NCBI RefSeq assembly: GCF_030814955.1 | Contig: NZ_JAUSWB010000001.1 | Coordinates: forward strand, 248,001 to 312,000 | DNA length: 64,000 nt | From: Planomicrobium stackebrandtii | GTDB lineage: Bacteria; Bacillota; Bacilli; Bacillales_A; Planococcaceae | Reading direction: 5' to 3' | Shown here: positions 30,261 to 38,859 of the stretch, piece by piece | Position numbering within the stretch: the stretch's first letter is position 1 | How the letters are laid out: each line of letters opens with the position of its first letter | The notes under the pieces: model-generated | Told to the model about the DNA's origin: nothing | The model's input: the letters and a program-made list of their open reading frames with translations, nothing else | The model's database searches: none | Program-made: the position numbers and the translations under genes

Positions 30261-31907
30261 TCAAGGAGAAGTGTACAAATAGCATTTCCCTTTTCCATTG
30301 CTTTTTGCTAAATAAAGAGCGGCATCCGCTTTTTTTACGAGATCATCAAAATCAGTGCCATGGATAGGGTAGACAGAAATGCCTATCGACGAACTCGGTA
30401 TAAAATGGTGCCCATTGATCTCCCAGCCTTCAGCCAGTGTATCGTTAATGCGGTCAATGATCTTTTCGATATGCAATTGGCTTTCTTCCGGAACAATGCC
30501 GCAAAGCGCCACCAGAAACTCGTCGCCGCCTATTCTGGCCGCCAAATCTCCTTTGCGCAGGCTCTTTTTTATTGCCTGCCCAAAATGATAGATAAAATCA
30601 TCACCGACATCATGGCCAAACTGGTCATTGATCGATTTAAAGTTATCGCCATCAATATACAGCAAGGCAATATGCTCTCCTTTTTGTTGTGCATGATCTT
30701 TCATCTGTTGAAATTTCTGCACCATTAATCGGCGATTGGGCAAAGTCGTCAAACTATCATGATAAGCCATAAAGTGAAGCTGTTCTTCCAGTTGTTTTCT
30801 CTCGGTCACATCAAACAAAATCGACAGCACCTGATAAATTTCTCCATCTACGTCAAGCAAAGGGATTATGGTCGCATCCACCCAGAAAACTTCACCATTT
30901 TTCTTTAGGCTTTTAAGCTGGCCGCGCCATATAACGCCATCCAGAATTACCGTACGTATCTTTTCGTATTCTTCAGTCGAAATAATCGCTTCACTGATTT
31001 CGTATATGTTCATCCCTATCAACTCTTCAGGCATATACCCGGTCAGCTTGTTTAAATTGTCATTGACAAACTCTATCGTACCAGACAGGCTCCAAATTGC
31101 GACAAGTGCTGCGTAATTAAGCGCATCCTTGTAGCTCTCCAGAATATTCTCCGTCTTTTTCAGCTCATTTTTTAACAGCAGTTCGCTGGTCAGCTCCCGG
31201 AATACGACATGGAATGCCCGGATGATGCCATTTTCGTTGACTGGAGAATAACTTGCTGAAAACTTGGCCAGCGTGCCATCCTCTTTTCGGCGCTGCATAA
31301 TGATTGATGAGCTTTTAGTTTCCGGAACAAATTGGTCAAGCAAGTCTTTGCCTGACTTGAACTGTTCTTTTTGCTTATCGGGCAAATCCTTGTAGTAGCG
31401 GTTGACCCAATCTTCCTTTCTCACACCAAATGCTTTTTCGTAAGCCGAATTCAAGTCGATGATCATGTATTCTGCTGAAATCATGATCATTGGATCGACT
31501 GAATTTTGAACGAGCGATTCATAGAACAGGTAATCTTCTTCTATTTTCTTCTGTGCCGTTACGTTTTTCGTTACTGCCAGCACAAAGCGTTGGCCTTCAA
31601 AATCAATGGGCGTCAATTCAGTTTCCATCGCTGTGTCCAGGTCGCTGAATAAGCTGTAGTCGCGGTATATGTGCCTCTCTCCTGCTTTCAAGGCAATAAG
31701 ATACTGCTTTTTGATCTCCCTGGATAAGTCCGGCGGCATGCTGTCATCCAATGAAGTGCCAGCCAGCTCTTTCTTAAAAATAGTCCGGCAAACGGGATTG
31801 ACGTAAACATAGTCAAACGTATCGCCATTCTGTTTCATAAAGTAAACGGGATCTTTTACATTTTTATAGAGAAGGTTCAGCTGCGCCAGTGTAAAGGGTA
31901 TTGGCAT
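30261..31907 (-). CDS. PAS-GGDEF diguanylate cyclase
   Basis: A 548-residue cytosolic sensor enzyme with no membrane segment. Three PAS-type domains are visible (about 8-115, 125-240 and 265-375, the last with the PAC-like end ILFDVTERKQLEE). A GGDEF domain follows (about 380-545) with MAYHDSLTTLPNR, FKSINDQFGH and an intact active site RIGGDEF. An RxxD product-inhibition site (RKGD) lies five residues before it. It should make cyclic di-GMP from GTP. It begins about 18 nt after dapF on the same strand, in an apparent murG-dapF-dgc operon. The signal sensed by the PAS domains is unknown. Confidence 0.93.
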   Translation of the reverse strand: MPIPFTLAQLNLLYKNVKDPVYFMKQNGDTFDYVYVNPVCRTIFKKELAGTSLDDSMPPDLSREIKKQYLIALKAGERHIYRDYSLFSDLDTAMETELTPIDFEGQRFVLAVTKNVTAQKKIEEDYLFYESLVQNSVDPMIMISAEYMIIDLNSAYEKAFGVRKEDWVNRYYKDLPDKQKEQFKSGKDLLDQFVPETKSSSIIMQRRKEDGTLAKFSASYSPVNENGIIRAFHVVFRELTSELLLKNELKKTENILESYKDALNYAALVAIWSLSGTIEFVNDNLNKLTGYMPEELIGMNIYEISEAIISTEEYEKIRTVILDGVIWRGQLKSLKKNGEVFWVDATIIPLLDVDGEIYQVLSILFDVTERKQLEEQLHFMAYHDSLTTLPNRRLMVQKFQQMKDHAQQKGEHIALLYIDGDNFKSINDQFGHDVGDDFIYHFGQAIKKSLRKGDLAARIGGDEFLVALCGIVPEESQLHIEKIIDRINDTLAEGWEINGHHFIPSSSIGISVYPIHGTDFDDLVKKADAALYLAKSNGKGKCYLYTSP

Positions 31908-31925
31908 CTGTTTCACCGCTTTCCA

Positions 31926-32879
31926 TTAGACAAATTGTTTTGAGAGGTTTGAGATGTTTCCAACAAATTTTTCATAAAACGCCTGCTCCTCCAGCGATTC
32001 AGAAGATAAGATGCTGCTTTCTTCCGCATTATTGGACCAGTCAAACTTTACAACCGATAAATACGTTGCATTGCCTGTAAGCTGAAGTTGGATGTCATCG
32101 CCTTGTTTAGAAACTGAACATTTCACCATGCCGCCAGGATTGTAAACTGCTACATCTCCGTAAGGTACCAGTTCAGCCATGCAGCTGACCAATGCCGAGG
32201 CTGTCATTGCGGTTCCGCAGGCATTGGTGAAACCGACGCCGCGCTCATAAGTCCGAACAAATATGCCATTCTCCATGGGAGTCACATAACTGACGTTGAC
32301 GCCGTCTGAAAAATACTCGTTTTCGCCATTAAAGTATTGCGCCCATTTTTGCTGGTGGCTGGGATCTTTCTGCATTTCTTGCGGCACAATCCCAATTAAA
32401 TGCGGATTGGGAACTGCAACGGCTGAAAATGGAATTTTTTCTGACACAAACGGCAGAGCTTGATGAATCCATTCACTGTTGTCCCCGTACTTCATCGGCA
32501 AACTGCTGAGTGAAAAAGAAACCGGCGCTATTTCCACTGCATAGGTTTCGATTCCTTCATTCAAAGTCTCTTCTTTTTTCACGCGCAGTAAAGCTTTTAA
32601 GGTTTCAATTACCGCTTCCTGCACTCGGTCGCGCTCACATACATAGCGAGCCACACAACGAAGGCCGTTTCCGCACATGGATGCTTCTGATCCGTCATTA
32701 TTGAAAACGCGCATTTTAGCATGTGCAACAGCTGAAGGCAAAATCACTAAAATGCCGTCAATGTCCGGGTCCAACGCAGAGAGCCGAATAGCCAGCTGCG
32801 CAAAATCTTCCCGTTCATCCGATTCAAACATATAAAAAGTATTCATAGAGCCATGGACTTTTGTCAACGTCATTTCCAT
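31926..32879 (-). CDS. dapF: Diaminopimelate epimerase (divergent)
   Basis: A 317-residue DapF fold that converts LL- to meso-diaminopimelate for peptidoglycan and lysine. Both catalytic cysteines are present: MCGNGLRC (Cys69) and ACGTAM (about 225). Several usually rigid motifs differ: HGSMNTF instead of HGLGNDF, VPNPHLIG instead of GNPHCV, and ERGVGFTNACGTAMTAS instead of ERGAGETLACGTGA. It may be a paralogue with altered specificity. The ATG at 32879 follows AGAGGTGACC. It is 29 bp after murG and just before a diguanylate cyclase. Confidence 0.85.
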   Translation of the reverse strand: MEMTLTKVHGSMNTFYMFESDEREDFAQLAIRLSALDPDIDGILVILPSAVAHAKMRVFNNDGSEASMCGNGLRCVARYVCERDRVQEAVIETLKALLRVKKEETLNEGIETYAVEIAPVSFSLSSLPMKYGDNSEWIHQALPFVSEKIPFSAVAVPNPHLIGIVPQEMQKDPSHQQKWAQYFNGENEYFSDGVNVSYVTPMENGIFVRTYERGVGFTNACGTAMTASALVSCMAELVPYGDVAVYNPGGMVKCSVSKQGDDIQLQLTGNATYLSVVKFDWSNNAEESSILSSESLEEQAFYEKFVGNISNLSKQFV

Positions 32880-32908
32880 TCCGGTCACCTCTTTAAAATA
32901 ATTGGGAA

Positions 32909-33985
32909 TTACTTTGTATACGATGAAACCAACTTCGCCATTTCAGCGGCAGTAATCGGCGCTTCTGCTTGAGTCATTGTTTCAATCAATTGGTCTTTGT
33001 CAGCCTGCAAGCGGTCCAGCTCTTCCATCAAGCGGTCAGCAGACAACTCTTCTTCATCCACTACATGGGCAAAGCCCTGTTTTTCAAATAAATTGGCATT
33101 CAATATTTGGTCGCCGCGGCTTTTTTGCATAGATAGCGGAACCAGCAGCATCGGCTTTTTCAATGCCAGAAATTCAAAGATCGAATTGGAACCTGCCCGC
33201 GATACGACAAAGTCAGTCATGTGCAGCAAATGCGGAAGCTCGTGTGTTACATATTCAAACTGGCGGTAGTTCACATGGACATCCAGTTCCGGCATGCTAT
33301 TGCCTTTGCCGCATAAGTGGATGATGTTGAACTGCTTTAACAGCCTTTCCAGGTTGTTGCGGACAGCTGAATTGATCATAGCCGACCCTTGGCTTCCGCC
33401 CATTACCATCAAGACTGGCAGTTCGTTGCCGAAAGGACAGATTTCCTGGCCTTTTTCTGCAGAGCCTTCCATCAGCTCACTGCGGATCACAGATCCCGTA
33501 CACGTCGATTTGGTGCTCGGCACATGCGCCAAAGTTTCTTTAAAGACCGTAAAAATATGGTCGGCAAACGGCAATGCCAATTTGTTGGCAAGTCCAGGTG
33601 TGACATCCGATTCATGGATGATGACCGGTACTGACATCATCCGCCCAGCCATGACAACCGGTACGGATACGAATCCGCCTTTTGAGAAAATCGCTGCGGG
33701 TTTGGTCTTGCGAATAATGTTGAGCGCCTGGGTCAGTCCCGCGCCTACACGAAATGGATCCGAAAAATTCTTGGTGGAAAAATAACGTCTCAATTTGCCG
33801 CTGGAAATTGGATGATAAGGAATTGACGGAAACGAGTCGCGGATCAATTCGTTTTCAATTCCTTCTTTGGATCCGATGTATTCCACATGGAAGCCTAAAT
33901 TCTTCAGTTCCGGTATTAATGCCTGATTCAGGGAGACGTGTCCTGCGGTACCGCCCCCGGTCAATAAAATTGTTTTGTTGTCCAT
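32909..33985 (-). CDS. murG: MurG-type GlcNAc transferase outside the dcw cluster
   Basis: A 358-residue GT-B glycosyltransferase of the MurG family, which adds GlcNAc to lipid I to make lipid II. Motifs: GGGTAGHV near residue 11 (phosphate loop), SKGGFVSVPVV, IHESDVTPGLANK, VMGGSQGS at about 200, and the C-terminal VSRAGSNSIFEFLALKKPMLLVP donor-binding block. The usual dcw neighbours (murD, ftsW, divIB) are absent; dapF follows instead. B. cereus-group genomes have a similar second murG. It could be the only murG or an accessory copy; the window cannot tell. Confidence 0.9.
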   Translation of the reverse strand: MDNKTILLTGGGTAGHVSLNQALIPELKNLGFHVEYIGSKEGIENELIRDSFPSIPYHPISSGKLRRYFSTKNFSDPFRVGAGLTQALNIIRKTKPAAIFSKGGFVSVPVVMAGRMMSVPVIIHESDVTPGLANKLALPFADHIFTVFKETLAHVPSTKSTCTGSVIRSELMEGSAEKGQEICPFGNELPVLMVMGGSQGSAMINSAVRNNLERLLKQFNIIHLCGKGNSMPELDVHVNYRQFEYVTHELPHLLHMTDFVVSRAGSNSIFEFLALKKPMLLVPLSMQKSRGDQILNANLFEKQGFAHVVDEEELSADRLMEELDRLQADKDQLIETMTQAEAPITAAEMAKLVSSYTK

Positions 33986-34053
33986 TTTCGTGTCCTACTC
34001 TCATCTATTAATTTGGCATAGCAGCAATTGCTTTAGAGCAAGCCTTTCTATGC

Positions 34054-34059
34054 TATACT
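34054..34059 (+). promoter_or_regulatory. Extended -10 box of the MATE gene
   Basis: TGC-TATACT forms an extended -10 element. A leader of about 180 nt precedes the start codon. Confidence 0.55.
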
Positions 34060-34248
34060 GGATTTTATGTGTTAAATTGTAATCGGATAACCTGAACTAT
34101 CGATGTTGTTACATATTTTTCAGCAGCTGGCATTGTGCCGCTCCGTTTGGCTTGTGGTTAGAGTTGAAAGGGACAATCGGATTGCTTGCCACGATATAAG
34201 TGGAACATTTTTAATTTCAACTCAGATAGATTGCGGGAGGAAAGAAGC

Positions 34249-35613
34249 ATGTACCAGACAACTACAAAAAAAGAAAAACTACTGCTGTTAATGAAAATTG
34301 TTTTTCCGATTCTCGTTACGCAAGTCGCGATGTATATGGTGACATTTTTCGATATTTACATGACCGCCCGCTACGGAACAGAGGATCTGGCCGGCGTGTC
34401 GATCGGATCATCCTTTTGGGTTCCCGTCTATATCGGTCTTGCCGGAATTCTCATGTCCATTACCCCAATTGTAGCACAATTGATGGGGGCTAAGAAAAAA
34501 GAACAAGTAAAACAAGCCGTCCAGCAAGGGATTTATTTGGCAGTCCTGCTGGCTGCAATCGTCTTTGCTTTCTTCTATTTCGGCATCGATTATCTGCTTG
34601 CATTCATGGATCTCGATCCAGTGGTTGCTGACGTCGCAAGCCGTTATATCTTTGCAATGTCGATCGGATTGATTCCGTTGTTTGTTTACAACGCATTGCG
34701 CTCTTATATCGATGCACTCGGAGCTACCCGCGTCACGATGGTCATTTCGCTCCTGTCCACACCGATCAATATTTTCTTCAACTATCTGCTGATTTTCGGG
34801 AAGTTCGGATTCCCGGAACTTGGGGGTGTTGGCGCAGGACTTGCTTCGGCCATCACCTACTGGCTGATTCTACTCATCGCAATATGGATCATCCATACGA
34901 GAAACCCATTCCAGTCTTACGGCATCTTCCGCAACTGGCCGAAGTTTTCTCTGAAGAGCTGGGGCGAAATCAGCCGGATTGGTGTGCCGATCGGCATTTC
35001 AATCTTTGTAGAGACGAGCATTTTCTCGGCGGTCACTTTTATGCTGGCAGTTTATGGCACAGTCACCATTGCAGCACATCAAATCGCCTTGAATTTCGCT
35101 TCCCTGCTTTATATGCTGCCGCTCAGCATCTCCATGGGCGCCACGATACTGGTTGGCTATGAAGTTGGCGCTAAGCGCTTCCAGGACGCTAAACAATACA
35201 GCTGGATGAGTGTCGGCACTGCCGTCACGCTAAGCTCTCTGTCAGCCTGCATTTTGTTCTTCATGCGCAGTGAAATTGCTGCGCTGTATTCTTCGGATCC
35301 CATCGTGGTCGAGCTGGCTGTTCAGTTCCTGCTGTTTGCTGCACTGTTCCAACTGTCAGACGCCATTCAGGCGCCTGTACAAGGAGCGCTTCGCGGTTAC
35401 AAAGATGTCAACATCACTTTTGTCATGGCGCTCGTTTCCTACTGGGTTATTGGCCTGCCCTCTGGCTACTTGCTTGCCAACTTCACCGACTTTGGTGCCT
35501 TCGGTTACTGGATCGGCTTGATCGTTGGCTTAACAGCCGGGGCGATTACTTTGTCCATCCGCCTGCTGTTGATCCAAAAAAGAATTTCTGCTCATTCTCC
35601 AGTTCAAGATTGA
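34249..35613 (+). CDS. MATE family multidrug/Na+ antiporter
   Basis: A 454-residue protein with twelve predicted membrane segments in two halves, typical of the NorM-like MATE class. Key stretches: TARYGTEDLAGVSIGSSFW (helix 2), LMGAKKKEQVKQAVQQG and, in the second half, ISMGATILVGYEVGAKRFQDA. It would export cationic toxic compounds against Na+ or H+. The ATG at 34249 follows GCGGGAGG. The upstream leader of about 180 nt has no recognised riboswitch. Confidence 0.92.
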   Translation: MYQTTTKKEKLLLLMKIVFPILVTQVAMYMVTFFDIYMTARYGTEDLAGVSIGSSFWVPVYIGLAGILMSITPIVAQLMGAKKKEQVKQAVQQGIYLAVLLAAIVFAFFYFGIDYLLAFMDLDPVVADVASRYIFAMSIGLIPLFVYNALRSYIDALGATRVTMVISLLSTPINIFFNYLLIFGKFGFPELGGVGAGLASAITYWLILLIAIWIIHTRNPFQSYGIFRNWPKFSLKSWGEISRIGVPIGISIFVETSIFSAVTFMLAVYGTVTIAAHQIALNFASLLYMLPLSISMGATILVGYEVGAKRFQDAKQYSWMSVGTAVTLSSLSACILFFMRSEIAALYSSDPIVVELAVQFLLFAALFQLSDAIQAPVQGALRGYKDVNITFVMALVSYWVIGLPSGYLLANFTDFGAFGYWIGLIVGLTAGAITLSIRLLLIQKRISAHSPVQD

Positions 35614-35625
35614 GTTATAAAATAA

Positions 35626-35670
35626 AAAACCAGGAAAGGAAAAATCAGTGATTTTTCCTTTCCTGGTTTT
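35626..35670. terminator. Bidirectional terminator with a 21-bp perfect stem
   Basis: Arms 35626-35646 and 35650-35670 with a 3-nt loop AGT, between convergent genes. Both flanks are A/T rich. Confidence 0.93.
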
Positions 35671-35700
35671 ATTTATGGTATTTTCCTATCAGCTCTAGCT

Positions 35701-35940
35701 TTACTTGGCAGCAAGATTTTTGTATAAAGCACTCAGGCCATTCTTTTCTGATTCCGACAAATCCGACCCTTGGATCCGCAGCAGTGCCAATTCCAATTTT
35801 TGTTCTTTGGATTTGCGGACACGCGGATGCGTCAATTCATCGTTCAATTCAATCAGGATGTATTTTTCGAGATCCTGCTGGGTAGCAATCTTCTCTGCAG
35901 CTGCACGCTGCGCCCAAAGTTTCCGGTAAGATTCAATCAC
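35701..35940 (-). CDS. Small charged protein translationally coupled to a COG0523 GTPase
   Basis: A 79-residue, lysine- and glutamate-rich helical protein, not recognised (ESYRKLWAQRAAAEKIATQQ, ELTHPRVRKSKEQKLELALL). The start is taken as GTG at 35940, overlapping the TGA of the upstream GTPase gene in GTGA, with GGAAGGAG about 10 bp before it. A longer frame to 36015 lies inside the GTPase gene. The coupling implies it is made with the GTPase and could be a partner, but this is inference. Confidence 0.7.
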   Translation of the reverse strand: MIESYRKLWAQRAAAEKIATQQDLEKYILIELNDELTHPRVRKSKEQKLELALLRIQGSDLSESEKNGLSALYKNLAAK

Positions 35941-36818
35941 GGCAGTTCGACTCCTTCCAACCCTTCTCCGATCACAACAATTTGGTTTTGCATCTTCATA
36001 TACTCCGGAAGCCATTGCGCCATTCCATATGCAAACTGGAAAGCATGGGGATACTTGTCACCTTCAAGCGGCACGTAACCCTTGATGCGAAATACAGAAT
36101 CCGGCAATGCGCGAAGCCATTCTTCAAACTTTTCCCGTTGGATCGGTGCTTGGAACTGCAGCACTTTCGCATTTAAATTTAATTTTGAGACAGGGGCTTC
36201 AGCAATGTCTCCAGCCGGCGAAGGGGTCAGTTTTTCCAATGCCGAAAACGGCACTTTGGCGTGGACAGTTTGGATGATCTGCGCTGTCGGATTCAGTGAC
36301 TGAATTTCATAGATCACTGTCCCTTGTTCGCCTTCCGTCAATAAATCCATCTTATTGGCCAAGATCAGGTCAGCATGGCGGATCTGCTCCAAAAACAGGG
36401 AACGAATCTGCGGAGACAGGTTGTTGCGGTCCATCCAACGCTTGCTGTCGGCGACCGTAACAATGCCTTTGAAGTTTAATCGATCAGCGAACAAAGGAGA
36501 AAAGATGGCATCCAGCGCTTCAACCGGATGCGCCGCTCCCGTTGTTTCAATCAACAAAACATCAAAATCTTCTTCAGCCAGTAAGGTTTGAATCTGCGCT
36601 TCTGATTTTTCGGATCCTGTGCAGCAGATGCAGCCATCAAGAAGTTCCTTTAACGGCACTCCGTCTTCTACTGAATCGGAATCCATGTTCATTTTGCCTA
36701 GTTCGTTCATGAAAACTGCCGGCTTTAAGCCCTGGCCTTTCATTTGGCTGATCATGCCCTTTAACAGCGTAGTTTTTCCACTCCCTAAAAATCCGCTGAA
36801 CAAATATACATCTTTCAT
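35937..36818 (-). CDS. COG0523 (CobW/YjiA/ZagA-like) metal GTPase
   Basis: A 293-residue G3E GTPase. Walker A GFLGSGKTT is at 9-17, the metal-binding CxCC motif GCICC is near residue 64, the Walker B-like IETTGAAHP follows, and the nucleotide-specificity motif NKMD is near 153. The C-terminal CobW_C part is short. COG0523 members deliver zinc or other metals to client proteins and are often Zur-regulated; I saw no clear Zur box upstream. ATG 36818 follows GAAAGGATGAGACG. A small coupled gene follows it. Confidence 0.9.
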   Translation of the reverse strand: MKDVYLFSGFLGSGKTTLLKGMISQMKGQGLKPAVFMNELGKMNMDSDSVEDGVPLKELLDGCICCTGSEKSEAQIQTLLAEEDFDVLLIETTGAAHPVEALDAIFSPLFADRLNFKGIVTVADSKRWMDRNNLSPQIRSLFLEQIRHADLILANKMDLLTEGEQGTVIYEIQSLNPTAQIIQTVHAKVPFSALEKLTPSPAGDIAEAPVSKLNLNAKVLQFQAPIQREKFEEWLRALPDSVFRIKGYVPLEGDKYPHAFQFAYGMAQWLPEYMKMQNQIVVIGEGLEGVELP

Positions 36819-36844
36819 CGTCTCATCCTTTCTTTCCCTTAAGA

Positions 36845-36869
36845 AAAGGCCCGCATAAGCGGACCTTAA
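36845..36869 (-). terminator. Terminator of ctpA
   Basis: AAGGCCCGC/GCGGACCTT stem (one G-T wobble) with a 4-nt loop; the minus strand continues TTTTCTT. Confidence 0.8.
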
Positions 36870-36872
36870 AAA

Positions 36873-38390
36873 TTACTCTTCAGTTTCTTCTGCTTCTTCC
36901 GAAGCTGTGATTCCCGCTTCTTCCATCAAAAGGTTTTTAGCTTCCAGCAATTGCGGATCTTCATCTTCAATTTTCTGTCGCAATGCGTCCATTACTGCAA
37001 ATGTACTATCTCCAGTCAAGATGCCAGTTACTTCCAGTTCATTTTCTTCCTGGAAAGTTTCCACAGCTTCTGTCATTTGCTCTTCAAATACGCCATCTAC
37101 ATCGCCAACGTCGTAGCCAAGTGCCTCGAGCATTTGCTCCGCAGTTTCTACTTGATCAGAAATGACGCCATCCTGCAGTTCCAGTGATGTATCTAACATT
37201 GGAAGAGATGCATATTCCGGATAAGCAACTTCTACATCCGGTTCGATTCCTTTTTCATGAATCCAATTGCCATCAGGCGTCAGCCATTTAGCTGTTGTAA
37301 ACTTCAGGTTAGATCCATCTTCAAGGTCATTGGCAGTCTGAACAGTGCCTTTGCCGAAAGTTTTTTCTCCAACTAATTGGATTTCAGCTGACTCGTTCAT
37401 CGCTCCTGCCAATATTTCGGATGCTGAGGCGCTTCCGCCATCAATCAGCAAGGTAACAGGCACTTCGATTTTCGTACCTGGCGAAGACATGTAAATTTCA
37501 GGTTCAGCACCTTTTGCCTGTACTTCAAACAATGGTTTTCCGTCTTCGATAAACAGATTGGATATGTCAAGTGCCACATCCAGCAAGCCGCCCGGATTTT
37601 GGCGAACGTCCATAACGACTGCTTCCATTCCTTCAGCTTCCATAGTTTCTATAGCATCAAGCAGCTCCTGATAAGTATTTTCAGAAAAGCTTGTTACTTG
37701 AATATGTGCCACATTATCCCCAATCATTTCCGCATAAACGGTCTCAATCGGTATTTCATCACGAACGATGGTAATATCAAGCGGCTCTGTATTTTCACCG
37801 CGCTGAATTGTCAATGTCACTTCTGTGCCTTTTTCACCGCGAATCAGCATTACCGCTTCGGTGGTTGTAAAGCCTTGGATGCTTTCTCCATCAACCGCCA
37901 GTATTTGATCGTTCGGCTGAACGCCCGCTTTTTCAGCCGGTGAATTTCTGATTGGCGAAACCACCGTTACATAGCCGCCGCGCTCCTGCACTTCGGCGCC
38001 TATCCCCTGAAAACTGGATGATATCCCTTCCAAAAATTGGGATGCTTCGTCTTCATTCAGGTAATCCGAATAAGGATCTTCCAGTGATTCAACCATGCCG
38101 TTAATGGCACCGTTAACCAGTACATCTCGATCTACTTCTTCGAAATACTGGTCTTGAATTTGATCGTAAGCTGAATAAAGCTTTTCAAATTCACGACGTT
38201 CCGGCGAATTAACTTCGACCGCTTTGTCGTCGCCAAAAGTCAATGCAAAAACCGTTAAACCTGCCGTAGCTATTATTAAAAGAAATACAAGCATAATAAA
38301 AGAGAATGTTTTCATTTTAATAGTGTGCGACGGCGACTCTTCTACTGGCGGAATCTGTTCGTGTTCTTCCCCCGGACGTTTATCATCCAT
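36873..38390 (-). CDS. ctpA: C-terminal processing protease CtpA (S41)
   Basis: A 505-residue membrane-anchored serine protease. The N-terminal tail (about 1-27) is cytoplasmic, a membrane segment (SFIMLVFLLIIATAGLTVFA) follows, then a PDZ domain (about 125-205, with QGIGAEVQERGGYVTVV), the S41 core and a C-terminal peptidoglycan-binding domain 1 (about 415-480, LGYDVGDVDGVF). The catalytic Ser lies in DGGSASASEI and the Lys in GEKTFGKGTVQ. The tail is very acidic. A frame open to 38666 runs into the 125-bp repeats and has no ribosome binding site there; ATG 38390 is chosen. Confidence 0.93.
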   Translation of the reverse strand: MDDKRPGEEHEQIPPVEESPSHTIKMKTFSFIMLVFLLIIATAGLTVFALTFGDDKAVEVNSPERREFEKLYSAYDQIQDQYFEEVDRDVLVNGAINGMVESLEDPYSDYLNEDEASQFLEGISSSFQGIGAEVQERGGYVTVVSPIRNSPAEKAGVQPNDQILAVDGESIQGFTTTEAVMLIRGEKGTEVTLTIQRGENTEPLDITIVRDEIPIETVYAEMIGDNVAHIQVTSFSENTYQELLDAIETMEAEGMEAVVMDVRQNPGGLLDVALDISNLFIEDGKPLFEVQAKGAEPEIYMSSPGTKIEVPVTLLIDGGSASASEILAGAMNESAEIQLVGEKTFGKGTVQTANDLEDGSNLKFTTAKWLTPDGNWIHEKGIEPDVEVAYPEYASLPMLDTSLELQDGVISDQVETAEQMLEALGYDVGDVDGVFEEQMTEAVETFQEENELEVTGILTGDSTFAVMDALRQKIEDEDPQLLEAKNLLMEEAGITASEEAEETEE

Positions 38391-38440
38391 CTGTTTCACC
38401 ACTTTCATAGTTGCTCTAGAACCGGAGAATATGAAAAGAA

Positions 38441-38466
38441 AAAGACTGTCGAGACAGTCTTTTTTT
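38441..38466 (-). terminator. Terminator between the repeat array and ctpA
   Basis: Near-palindrome AAAGACTGTCGAGACAGTCTTT flanked by A and T tracts, so it works on both strands. Confidence 0.8.
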
Positions 38467-38859
38467 GCTTGCGCTTTTCTTTCTTGTCCAGACTTCAGCG
38501 CCCAGATTCTCGGGGTCATAAGCCATTCCGGCTGCACGGCAAAAAACGCCGCATTGCCGGTCTGTCTTATGCCCGTCGAATCTACACGGGCGCTTGCGCT
38601 TTTCTTTCTTGTCCAGACTTCAGCAGCCAGCCCCTCGAGTCGCTTCACCCTTACCCGCAATGGCAAAGAACGCCATTACCGGTAAGGCTTCCAGCGCTTG
38701 TCGGGGCTAACCGGCTGCTTGCGCTTTTCTCTCTTGTCCAGACTTCAGCGCCCAGATTCTCGGGGTCATAAGCCATTCCGGCCGCACGGCAAAAAACGCC
38801 GCATTGCCGGTCTGTCTTATGCCCGTCGAATCTACACGGGCGCTTGCGCTTTTCTTTCT
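38467..38859. repeat. Tandem array: three 125-bp units plus an 18-bp partial unit
   Basis: The unit start GCTTGCGCTTTTCT recurs at 38467, 38592, 38717 and (partial) 38842, exactly 125 bp apart. Units 1 and 3 differ at only two or three positions. Unit 2 shares the first 32 bp or so and the 3' end, but its middle is a different hairpin-forming sequence. Each unit is rich in inverted repeats (for example GCGCCC..GGGCGC and CGGCA..TGCCGG). The array ends inside the deoD stop codon. The unit-2 type resembles a repeat seen across Bacillaceae intergenic regions (from memory). Confidence 0.93.

Noticed and set aside
38391-38666. N-terminal extension of ctpA by 92 codons
   Set aside because: The extension is a translation of the repeat array, lacks a ribosome binding site at its start and runs through a terminator hairpin; the ATG at 38390 has an RBS-like AGTGGTGA and precedes a normal anchor.
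38467-38859. A CRISPR-like array, because of the regular 125-bp period
   Set aside because: The period contains almost no unique spacers: units 1 and 3 are nearly identical throughout, the repeated part is far longer than a CRISPR repeat, and no cas genes are near.
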